Assembly: GCA_001599715.1 (NCBI GenBank)
Contig: BCHU01000002.1
Span: 1,240,001-1,304,000 of the forward strand
Direction: 5' to 3'
Source of the DNA: Phaeotremella fagi
Lineage: Eukaryota > Basidiomycota > Tremellomycetes > Tremellales > Phaeotremellaceae
Length of the DNA: 64,000 nt
Of this stretch, positions 34,394 to 43,421 are shown one piece after another. Made by a program: the position numbers and the translations under genes. The notes beneath the pieces are model-generated. The model saw only the letters and a program-made list of their open reading frames with translations. It had not been told where the DNA came from and did no database searches. Within the stretch, counting starts at the first letter, position 1; each line of letters begins with the position of its first letter.

Positions 34394-34531
34394 ATGTATC
34401 TCTACCCTTATCCTTATGGTATGATGTACGGCAGATACCCAATGGGTAGATGGGGTTACGGTCCAAACTACGGTGTAGGCTATGGTGGTCTCTACAACCC
34501 TTATGCTTATATGGCGGGGACTTATTGGTGA
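34394..34531 (+). CDS. Tyr/Gly-rich micro-protein (45 aa)
   Basis: The ATG lies immediately after a 3' splice site, with TATA box and leader intron upstream. The product begins MYLYPYPYGMMYGRYPMGRW, continues GYGPNYGVGYGGLYNPYAYM and ends AGTYW. It has 13 Tyr, 10 Gly and 2 Trp in 45 residues, and no Cys, Lys, Asp or Glu. There is no signal peptide. The periodic aromatic residues resemble sticker-and-spacer sequences of condensate-forming or wall-associated peptides (inference). The next gene downstream, 336 bp away on the same strand, is also Tyr/Pro-rich, so the two may be related in role. A chance open frame is the main alternative, but the composition and gene architecture argue against it. 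Confidence 0.5.
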   Translation: MYLYPYPYGMMYGRYPMGRWGYGPNYGVGYGGLYNPYAYMAGTYW

Positions 34532-34866
34532 AAAGGCGAGAGAAACACGTTTTTGAAATAAGAAGTCTGTACGATTACTGGTAGTTTTGACAGTTCTGAT
34601 GGAATTGATGTTATGAAGACGGTGACAGGAAGTTAGCCTTTGTTGTTTTGTAGCTGTTCTGCGGTATTCATGTATTTGTACCCCTTGAATTACTGTATGT
34701 CGATTGAACAGGAGAAGATCATCTCTGGAAAGTGGCACTATCAAGAAAGGAGCTTTACAAGTACGAGTCTGCATTACCCCGTCTGGGCTCCTAAAAGGAG
34801 AAACGAGAGTTGCTGAATTGCAGGCTTCCAAGGTATTCTTAAAAAGGGTATACTGTAGTGTTTAGC
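34532..34866. other. Intergenic region
   Basis: 3' flank of the micro-protein gene and promoter of the next gene, 335 bp. I see no motif or gene. Confidence 0.3.
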
Positions 34867-35362
34867 ATGGTCACTGTAAGCGATTATCCACGTCTTCAAC
34901 TCATCATATTTACAGTATCAGAGTCACAAGCGCAGTTCAACGAAAAGCGTCAAGCATTCAAGTCCGCCACAACTTCCATTCAACTCTCCCCAACACGATC
35001 ATCCTCTTACCTATCAACACGAACACCCAAAATACCCATACCCAATCTACTTCCACCCAGCCCCGCAACCCCATCTACAACACCGAATCCCCTATCCACA
35101 TAACCCCTACACCCCAGCCCCAGTCCTCCAAGATTTCGGCCAAGGTCCAACACCCCTCTTTGGTTGGGAATCTGTCATCCCCTTACATCACGTCTACGGC
35201 GCTCCCAAATATTTCAAGAGAGTTAAACCTGATTATAAGAGGTTTTGCTTTTCAGTCGGGAAAGCTGATGTTCCATTTGCTGCTTTGCCTGGAGGTCCGC
35301 TTTGGGGGAGGTTTGATAGTACTATGAGTCCGCATATTGTTGGTGGGTTTAGAGGGTTCTGA
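34867..35362 (+). CDS. Pro/Tyr/His-rich orphan (151 aa)
   Basis: Exons 34867-34875 (MVT) and 34916-35362 join through a 40-nt intron with GTAAGC and TTTACAG; the sum is divisible by three. The N-terminal half is rich in His, Pro, Tyr and Gln (PLTYQHEHPKYPYPIYFHPA). The C-terminal half is more ordered: GPTPLFGWESVIPLHHVYGA, then PKYFKRVKPDYKRFCFSVGK and a glycine-rich end GGPLWGRFDST. I do not recognise it. There is no signal peptide or membrane segment. It sits in tandem with the Tyr/Gly micro-protein. Confidence 0.55.
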
Positions 35363-35646
35363 TTATTAGCTTTACCTTGTGGTGTATTGTATGCATTGTC
35401 ACATGTCTTGATACATATTATCATCTCTCATTTGGAGCTACACTGTACTTTACAGGTATACCTGATACATCCCGTCTCTGCTAGTAACGCTCCTTTGAGA
35501 GAGTTGCCTAGTTCACAATTTACTGAAACACTTTTCACACCTTTCAAAAGCTCCGTTGAGCCTACTGTTAAATACATATACAGTATATGCATAGTGATGA
35601 CAAATTATACCACTTTCAGAGTTTTGTCCTTAATGGATAATTCAAC

Positions 35647-37027
35647 ATGGATGAAGTAGAAGATACACCTGTACTCCCTGGAAGTTACCCTTTACAAGAG
35701 TAAGCAATCGTGTATAATCTGATTTTTACGTGACTGAATACGACGAACAGGCATCAGGTCGATCCCAAAGCCAATGCTATCGAATCACTCCCAGAGGTCA
35801 TTCCTTCCAACAATCTTCCATCACAGATTTTTCGCCCAGCGGAAGGTGAACCGTTCGAGTTTCCAGATGATTCAATTCCGGATTTAGAAGGGATACAAAT
35901 GGCTGCCGATAATGTTGAATATGTCAAAGCTGAAACTATCAAGGAAGAGGTGTTTGTCCCTGTACAACATAGTCAAGATCAACAATATCCGTATCAAACT
36001 CAACCACAGCACCAAGTAAATTCTATTATACATCAACAGGTGTCACCTCAACAAGGTATCTTTGATCAGCAATGGGTGAACGATCCCTCCGCAAGACATC
36101 CACCTCCAGGCCAACCTTACTCTCACGCTACACGTCGCATTTCCAATCGCGAACATCGTCAATACCGTAGACCTCACCACCGATCTCTTCCAAAGAAAAA
36201 GTACGATGACGACGAACATCAGGATGATGATCGTCCAAAGAAAGCTTACCGTGAAGAACTTGAAAGGGAGAGAGAAACAGAGCGAGATAGGTCAAGAGAC
36301 AGAGAGTACCAAGAGTAAGTCTCATTGACCAAGATTCTTTTAACTGACATAATCCCAGCTTCAGGTCACCTGCTTTAGAAGCTGAAGCCCGACGTCAACA
36401 AACTGCTGACACTATGCAAATGATGATGATGAACCAGATGATGAATCAACAGATGACGTCTCAACAAATGCAGGTGGCGCAGATGGTCGCTATGACCCAA
36501 AACCAAAATCAAAATAACAATCAGCCTGTGCCTCAGAGGATTGAAAATAATCCTTGTGGTGGTAACAGCGCCGTTCAAATTCAAAGTATGTACCAGAACT
36601 GTATCGTATGGTGTCACTGACATCCTCTAATCAACCTTAGACTGTCAAAATACGAATAAGAATAAGGGGGGTTATCGAAAGGTTCCTAATAAAGTACGAC
36701 GTAAAACGGTTAAACCACCACCGCAACTTAAACCTGTCCCTCCTCCTCCACCAGCACCGATAGCACCACCTCCACAACCTGTTCAACTTCCTCCCCGGAG
36801 TAAGTCACACTTGTCAATTCATGAAAAGAGAAATACTTACACCTATGGTAGCTGTACCATTCTTAGCTGCTTTACCGCCAGAAGAAACGGTTCTTGATAA
36901 TTGGCAAGAGATGACGGTAATCTTGGTTATCGCTGTTATTGGTTTGATTTTCTTGGTTTGTAATAAATCTTCGACTCCTCCGCCGAAAGAGAAGGAGGCG
37001 AGTGCATCTGCTAGGCATTTGACTTAG
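35647..37027 (+). CDS. Gln/Pro-rich protein with C-terminal membrane segment
   Basis: Start at 35647 (MDEVEDTPVLPGSYPLQE), joining to HQVDPKANAIESLPEVIP after a 50-nt intron. Then come an acidic region, a Gln-rich stretch (QHSQDQQYPYQTQPQHQ), a highly charged Arg/Glu/Asp segment (REELERERETERDRSRDRE), a Met/Gln-rich stretch and a proline block. The last exon has one hydrophobic helix (MTVILVIAVIGLIFLVC) about 30 residues from the end, so it looks like a tail-anchored or single-pass protein with a long disordered cytosolic part. I recognise no family. Splice sites and frame are intact across five exons. Confidence 0.6.
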
Positions 37028-37332
37028 ATAATTCAGAACGATGAATCTCTTTTTAGCTAGCTATACGACAAGTAACTTCGGGCTTTATTCGTTCAAAGTG
37101 GTGTTACTCATGCATGGCCTGCTCATTAGATTACTTCTTGCAGTCAAGGAGTGCGAGTAAAATCATACTCAATTTCATTTATTTCTTTGAACAACCGATG
37201 TCTAATATGTGTAAAAATCCCAAGATTCCACGCAACTACATGAGCATTCTTAAATTACAACCGAACTTGACAAGAACACTTTTCCCTCTCCAGACCGTGA
37301 ACCTCTACATCAATACACCCCGCTCTTTCGCT
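37028..37332. other. Convergent 3' intergenic region
   Basis: About 300 bp between the stops of the Gln/Pro-rich gene and the peptide transporter. I see nothing in it. Confidence 0.3.
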
Positions 37333-39271
37333 TCAGACGTTTTTCTCAATTTCATTTTCATCCTGGTTGTTTGGTTGCTGGAGTCCTTCCTGTCTGTCTC
37401 GATCTTGAAAGTCATCCACACGATCGTCTAGATGTTTGAAATAAATCGGAAGGATAGCGGCACAGATGAAAGAAGCGACAGCGATTGCTACGTATGACCA
37501 AATCAAATAAGGATCGTTGACTACTGCGGAGAGAGCTAGACTAAAAGCACTGGACATAGCGTTGGAGAGAATGCAGACAGCGAATACGAATGCCTTCATG
37601 CGAGCAGGTGCACGGGTGTAGGCAAGCTCGTATGCTGTTACACTGACAAAAATCTCTCCAATCGCTGGGAGAACGTATATTGGGATTTGCCATGCAATCG
37701 AGACTGTTGATACCTGTTTACACGTAGTTGCGAGATAACCACATGGTGACGTTTCGTAAATTTTCCATTGAAGAACAGCTCCAAAGATCATGGCGATACT
37801 AACCAACTTATAAGCGCCGGAAATATTCATCAGGGACAACAACTCACCCTCCAAGTACGAATCCGATAGCCATTCGAGTCATCGGTTTCAAAGGATATCC
37901 CATCTTCTCAAACAGAGGATATAGGCCCCAAGTGATGAGTGGAGAGCCTATAACGATGGAAAGGGCGTTGAAATTTTGGAAAATATCATTGGGAATCCCA
38001 GAGAGTACCATAGCAGCAGACATGTCGTTCAACGAGTTGCCCAAACCCCCATCAGCAAGATGAAAGATTGGCGTAATGAAAAACACGGCGCAAGCTGCCC
38101 AAGACTGTCGTACTTCGTCTACGAATCTATCGTCCCAGTAGATGACAGAGCGATCGATTTCGCCTTCTTGGGCTTCGATAAAACTTGGTTTAGCTCTGTT
38201 CCAAAATTCATCTCCTCCTCGCCAAGATCTAGACCATCCTCCGTTTTTGAAGAGCCGCTTGAACACCAACATAGCTTCGACCAAAACAGATCCTTGAGGG
38301 GGTGCACGATATAACCGTTTTGAACAGATGACAAGTACGAGAGGCATTATCATGTAGATAATTCCCGGTTCAAGGAAGGCTAGCCAGAAGCCAACAAAGC
38401 GTTCCGAGTACGCTGTAGCTAGTGCAAAGAATGCACCGATGTTGATCGCCCAGTAGTACTTATAGATCAGTTATCTGACATGCTAGCTATCACTCACTAT
38501 CAACAGGTACCGCTGAATAGTCGTTTGAGGGTCGAGTATAACTTTCTCCCCGCTTTTGGTCACACTGTATGTCGGTCGCTTCACGGGAGACTGGTCGCAA
38601 ATCATTGGACCTATACAAGGCTTGATGAAACCAGAAGCAAAAGCTAAAACGAGGACACCAATAAGAAACGGAGCGAGAGCATTCCCACTGGCAATCACAG
38701 AAGGGATCGCTGGTACGACCAACACGACATGACCGACAAAACCAGCCAAGGTCCCTATCCAGATTGTCTTGAAGCGTCCCCATTTCGTGTCAGAGAGGTA
38801 TCCACCTAATACTGGTACCACGTATGCCAAGAAGGAGAATGTGGTAGTTATAGCAGAGGCTGCAACGGATCCAAGACCAAGGGCACCCGCCGTCTGGTTG
38901 ACCCCGGCTGATCCAGGAGCGACTGCACCAGCACCGTTACCTCCGACTGGTAGACCTCCTCGAATGAAGTTACTGAAAATTTTGGAGCAGCCATAAAACG
39001 ATGCACGCTCCGCTAGTTCTATCAAACACATAGCCAAAGCAGGCCACGGAAGTGGAGCTGACACTAAGCGAAGGTTGAGGTACTAATAGAGTTCCAAGTT
39101 AGGAAAGTAAGATTATGACGGTTCATAACTTACATCTTCCTCAGTCGGCGCTTGGACATCTTGTACAGCAACGATTGATACGTCTTTCTTCTTGACATCC
39201 ATCATATCTTTCTCTTCGTGTAAGGACTGATGCTGTGGTCCCAGTTGTGTTACTACGGCAGTGGATGTCAT
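37333..39271 (-). CDS. PTR2: PTR/POT-family proton-coupled oligopeptide transporter
   Basis: The first exon (39271 to about 39135) encodes a hydrophilic N-terminus with DVKKKDVSIVAVQDVQAPTE. It joins YLNLRLVSAPLPWPALA and the signature ELAERASFYGCSKIF. Other family motifs are GGYLSDTKWGRFKTIW, ASGFIKPCIGPMICDQ, YYWAINIGAFFALATAY, FNALSIVIGSPLITW and the C-terminal PIYVLPAIGEIFVSVTAYEL. About twelve hydrophobic helices can be counted, the usual number. It imports di- and tripeptides at the plasma membrane, driven by protons. Its start faces a prolyl iminopeptidase gene 445 bp away, and the interval holds two identical-arm dyads (39467-39480, 39539-39552). The tail is acidic and Gln-rich. Confidence 0.93.
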
Positions 39272-39428
39272 GGTTGTCTCATCGTAATTCAGGTCTGTAC
39301 CTACATTGTGTCAGTCATACTGGAAAATCACCCTCTGTACTCACTCATTGTATACCTCAAAGAAGCTCTAGTCGAGACCTGAATGGATGTGGGATGTGGT
39401 CAGTCACATTGGATGCTTTATATGCCCA

Positions 39429-39440
39429 TATATATAAATT
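39429..39440 (-). promoter_or_regulatory. TATA-like element of the peptide transporter promoter
   Basis: A TATATATAAAT stretch about 160 bp upstream of the transporter ATG, between the start codon and the two dyads. The position suits a TATA box read on the minus strand. Confidence 0.4.
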
Positions 39441-39466
39441 GAATGATGGTACTGAAGATAAGGAAC

Positions 39467-39480
39467 GGACGGTTCCGTCC
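39467..39480. promoter_or_regulatory. Dyad 1, GGACGG-TT-CCGTCC
   Basis: Two perfect 6-bp inverted arms around a 2-bp spacer, containing CGG-N2-CCG, the geometry used by Zn2Cys6 dimers. It lies in the divergent PTR/prolyl-iminopeptidase promoter. The bound factor is unknown. Confidence 0.6.
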
Positions 39481-39538
39481 AACATACTGTAAGTATTGTA
39501 TACCATCAACGTGAAAAGTTGGTTGTGGTATTTCGAGC

Positions 39539-39552
39539 GGACGGGCCCGTCC
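39539..39552. promoter_or_regulatory. Dyad 2, GGACGG-GC-CCGTCC
   Basis: Same arms and spacing as dyad 1, 72 bp away centre to centre, with a different spacer. Recurrence of a 12-base pattern with only the spacer changed argues for a binding site rather than chance. Confidence 0.6.
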
Positions 39553-39716
39553 ACTGGATTTTGGTTTCTTATTGACTGGAAGATAGGACGACCTTCTCAA
39601 AGATAGGGGTGACCTTGCCAAGGAATACAGATGTTGTATTGCAAGCTGAAGCTCAATTCATAAGCATTCGTTGTCAGAGTTTGGCTTTTCATTTATACAG
39701 TTTTTTTCTTACCTCC

Positions 39717-41327
39717 ATGGTTTACCCAGAGATCCAAGCCTATGAGGAGGGAAAGCTTCAGGTTTCGAGCTTGCATACCATTCAGTGAGTGCATGTTTGT
39801 CATGGAGCCATGCATTGTCACGCTGAGGTGTTGTGCCGTCCCCAAGTTATACCCAATCAGGAAACCCATCTGGAAAGCCTGGTGAGTTTGCTTCCTAAAA
39901 AAGAAACACTAATCATCCAGTGGTATTTCTGTAAGATCTGCCTACTTCTTTGTAGTCGCCAAAACACTTACCCAAATGTCCACAGACATGGAGGGCCAGG
40001 TGGAAGAACGTCACCGGCTGATACTGTCTACTTCAATCCCGAAATCTACCGAATTGTTCTATTTGATCAACGGGGTACAGGGAGATCTACACCGTTAGTG
40101 ACTAACCTGCAAGGGCGTTTTGACTGAGAGCGATGTTCAGTCTCGCGGAATTGAAGGAGAATACAACTTGGGATATCGGTTAGTCACCTCGTGGACGACA
40201 GACTAAGGAAGAAATAGTGGAAGATATAGAACGGCTTCGTGTCCAATTGGAAATTCCTAAGTGGATGGTCTTTGGGGGATCATGGCATGTCCATCTTTTT
40301 ATCAGTCAATCGAATACACTGGATGACTAGCATCATTTAGGGGATCAACTTTAGCGTTGGCATATTCTCAATCTTATCCTGAACGATGTGTTGCCCTGAT
40401 CCTTCGAGGCATTTGCCTTCTAAGGCAAGCAGATTTGAATTGGTTACAGAATGGAATTCAAAGTGAGCCACATGGCTCGTACTGGGAGAGAGGAAATAGA
40501 GAGCTGACAACTCCTCATCTTGGCCGAAAGACTTTTTTCCCGAGTCAAGGTAGGCGTCTTTGCAATGTTTGTGTTATACATCTTCTGACACCTACCAGGA
40601 GCGCGTATGAAGAATACATTCCGAAGGAAGAGCGAGATGACTTACTGAAAGCTTATCATTCTAGGCTTACCTCTTCTGATTCTCATATCTATACACCTGC
40701 CAGCAAGAGATGGAATGCCTGGGATTTGGCTGCAGGACAAATGATCCCGGATCCAAACGCCCTACAAAAGGTTGAAGACGAACTCTGGGGAATGTGAGTT
40801 CAATGCATTGGAAAGCTCTGATTCTGGTAGCCCTCATGCGAGACTAGGAGCGCATTACTTTTATAATAAAGTACTCTGAGCTATCTGAAATTTATGCAGC
40901 TCAACTGACTTGTTATCAGGCATGGTTGGAAGAGGGTCAACTTCTGAAGAAGGGGAACATCGACAAAATGTACGTTCGAGAGGAATAAGCCTTTACTTTT
41001 CAAGAGTGCTGACAAAACAAGTAAATAGACGACATCTTCCATGTGTTGTCGTGCATGGGAGGTACGATGTTGTATGCCCAGTAAGTTGAGTCTGTTCTGT
41101 CCGAAAGCGTCTTCACCACTAACAATGCCACTCTCAGCCTTATCAAGCTTGGGATCTCAAAACAGCCTGGCCTGAACTTACCCTGCAAATCGTTCCCGAC
41201 GCTGGACATTCTGCTAAGGAACCCAGAAATCTCAAGCTTCTTGTACAGGTAGGTATGCTGTTCCCCGTCAGGATTAAAACTTATCTATCCATAGGCAATG
41301 GATATGTTCTCCTCCCTCTCGGGGTAG
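39717..41327 (+). CDS. Prolyl iminopeptidase (alpha/beta hydrolase, S33)
   Basis: Start at 39717 (MVYPEIQAYEEGKLQVSSLH). Splicing joins TIHYTQSGNPSGKPVVFLHG, then GPGGRTSPADTVYF, LFDQRGTGRSTP, LAELKENTTWDIVEDIERL, the nucleophile elbow FGGSWGSTLALAY (Ser), then HARLGAHYFYNKAWLEEGQ, VHGRYDVVCP (Asp) and VPDAGHSAKEP (His). The triad is complete. It removes N-terminal proline from peptides in the cytosol. The elbow is split by a GC-AG intron (40285-40340). A stretch near 40480-40610 is best read as one intron of about 130-150 nt (donor GTACTG) leading into AYEEYIPKEERDDLL; that joint is less certain. Diverges from the peptide transporter; the pair suggests peptide scavenging. Confidence 0.87.
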
Positions 41328-41803
41328 GGAATCATCCAACCATATGTATGCAAGTCTTGTCTGACAAAAGTGGCGCAAAGCACAATTGTCGATCATGTGA
41401 AAGTGTGAAATGTTATGCCTTTTGTAAATCTCATACAGGATGGGACTCTTTTAGTGTGATTATGTTCCATATTGGTGCAAAACATACTATCGCCAGGGTG
41501 ATTGAGATCACTGAGAGTATCTTCTTAAACTCCAGAGTAGTCTATTCATCTGGTGGCAGAACACGATTTTCGAGCGGAGATACTCTGATTGTAAAAGGAA
41601 GCTTGGCAACCTATGTGTACTTCGTTTCAGTCAATTATGAAGAAACACTTTCGAGAAATGAATTGAGTGGACTTTGAATGCAAAATAACGTAAGAGTGAC
41701 AATGGATTGAACTCAAGTTTGGAAAGTTGTCTACCTTTGCAACCTCTTTCCATACCATTAACAATTCTCATCGTTTTTCCTGCAAAAAACTTTCCTATAA
41801 GCG
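41328..41803. other. Intergenic region
   Basis: About 475 bp between the iminopeptidase and the orphan tandem pair. An open frame crosses part of it, but without family resemblance, splice context or paralogue, so I do not call it. Confidence 0.3.
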
Positions 41804-42262
41804 ATGTCGTCCGAAATAACAATCTGCCTCTCAACTGATAAGAAGTCGATCAACATTATTGACACCCGGGAAATGTCCATCAAAGTGTCGATTGAGGGAG
41901 TTGAATTGTCCCCTTTTCTTTTGGATAAAGAAGATCAACATTGGCAAGACCATGTAGATCCGGTCGACTCTGATGATACAGAGTTCTTGGCAGGTCCGGC
42001 CCCACTTGAAAACTCCTCACAGTGGCAGGTGTGGGTTCATGAACACAGCATGGTAACCTATGAATCTTTCAAACTCAGTGCAAGGCAGGTCAAGGAATAT
42101 ATATCTTTATCAGGATATAGGGTTGGTGAATTATCCAGGGTTCTTTTATCAGATGTATCTGTAGTCAAACATCCCAAAGTTGGTTATGGTTCGAATCCTT
42201 CCTCTAAGAATGAAGGCTGGTATCGTGCGAAGAGTGCTACCTATCAATTCACTAGGGAGTGA
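41804..42262 (+). CDS. Orphan tandem-pair protein 1 (152 aa)
   Basis: Single exon, MSSEITICLSTDKKSINIID. I do not recognise it, but the gene at 42651 is a clear paralogue. They share an (I/L)IDxR opening, VELSPFLLD / VVVSPSPLD, HQSWQ / DQHWQ, a QWQ step, VTYESFKLSARQVKEYISLS / ITYRSFDLSETQVKEYLSLS, KHPK / KRPK and the end YRAKSATYQFTRE / YKATSAIYKFTLE. The proteins are soluble, mixed alpha/beta by eye, with no Cys motif or signal. Conservation of the whole frame between the copies supports coding status. Confidence 0.65.
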   Translation: MSSEITICLSTDKKSINIIDTREMSIKVSIEGVELSPFLLDKEDQHWQDHVDPVDSDDTEFLAGPAPLENSSQWQVWVHEHSMVTYESFKLSARQVKEYISLSGYRVGELSRVLLSDVSVVKHPKVGYGSNPSSKNEGWYRAKSATYQFTRE

Positions 42263-42650
42263 ATCTCATAGATCTAGAAATGAAGAGACGAAATGGAGGA
42301 AACAAAAGACTGTAGTATAATAGGAGATACGGAACCCATCTACATATGATAGATACAGTTGAAGTATATGAATACCACTACTATCCAACCGAAAGTTTGG
42401 CACAAGCGTTAGCCCTACAAAAGGCAGCGTGAGTGCAACATCTCACCAACAAAAGAGGCAACCTTTGTTGAATTGAAAGACATGGTTATCCTTTCTTCTT
42501 CATTGAGTCGATTTATGAAACACTCAAGTCGAGAAGGCGAAGATAATCTGAGCTCGCAGTAGATTAGTAGAGATACTTCTTTCCCCCTTTCCCTCTCCCC
42601 CTCTCTTCCTGCTTGTCGTATTTGTCGTTCCCCATACCCAGTCATCAAGC

Positions 42651-43118
42651 ATGTCAACAGAAATGTCTTTGACGTTCACACGCTCTGACGACGAGAAGTA
42701 TGTCTATCTAATTGATTCTAGAAAAATTTCTCTTCAAGTCTATATCGACCATGTTGTAGTCTCTCCCTCACCCTTGGATTGTTGTCACCAAAGTTGGCAA
42801 GAAATATTGTATGAGGTCCAACCAACAGATCCGGATGTAAGGGATTCTCCCATCTCACCCAAACCAGCTCAATGGCAGGAGATTCCGACCGCAAAGAATA
42901 GTGTCATCACATACCGCTCTTTCGATCTCAGCGAAACGCAAGTCAAAGAATATCTATCATTATCCGAAGAGAGGGATAGTAAACTTTCATCGATATTCTT
43001 ATAAGATCTAGAGAAGGTAAAAAGACCAAAATTCTCATCAAGTCGTAAAGTTGAGGGATATACGGAGGGTGATAGGTATAAAGCTACAAGTGCTATATAT
43101 AAATTCACTTTGGAATGA
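42651..43118 (+). CDS. Orphan tandem-pair protein 2, with an in-frame TAA or a 33-nt intron at the break
   Basis: Paralogue of the gene at 41804. The frame from MSTEMSLTFTRSDDEKYVYL is open to a TAA at 43002-43004, yet homology continues in the same frame past it to YKATSAIYKFTLE and TGA at 43116-43118. Two readings fit. One is a recent nonsense mutation, leaving a 117-residue product or a pseudogene. The other is a 33-nt intron, 42979-43011 (GTAAAC...CTAG), which removes the stop in phase; the window has other introns of 32 and 37 nt. Homologous bases in copy 1 are coding, so an intron here would be newly made from exon sequence. Confidence 0.55.
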
Positions 43119-43421
43119 CCAATTTAACAGGGAAGGATGTCGTGGGTGGTCAAAGAAGAAAATAACAAGTATTATGAGATTCAGGTCGTTTGTACTTTCT
43201 GTATGTTGGATGAATTTTGCTTAATGTAAATCAACAAACCAAGCTTCAAGCCCGCTTTTGAGTTTGGGTGATCGTTTGAAGTATACTACGCCAACACCAA
43301 ACTCGAGTAGAGTACTTATGTATTTCATATCATATCGTTGAATACTGTGTACAAAAAGAATGGTGAAACTCATAACATTCCAAAATGGACTACCCTCATA
43401 CGTTTCGTTAACATGGTTAAA
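43119..43421. other. Convergent 3' intergenic region
   Basis: About 300 bp, AT-rich, between the orphan pair and the peroxin gene. No gene is seen. Confidence 0.3.

Noticed and set aside
39789..40127. Frame disruptions in the iminopeptidase 5' half as evidence of a pseudogene
   Set aside because: Short introns join every conserved motif in frame, and the catalytic triad is complete.
41255..41677. 140-codon open frame overlapping the iminopeptidase end
   Set aside because: Begins inside the last iminopeptidase intron and reads the last exon out of frame; the iminopeptidase frame ends cleanly at 41327.
42187..42197. B-box-like GGTTCGAATCC as a tRNA gene
   Set aside because: Lies inside a coding exon of orphan 1, with no A box at proper spacing and no cloverleaf.
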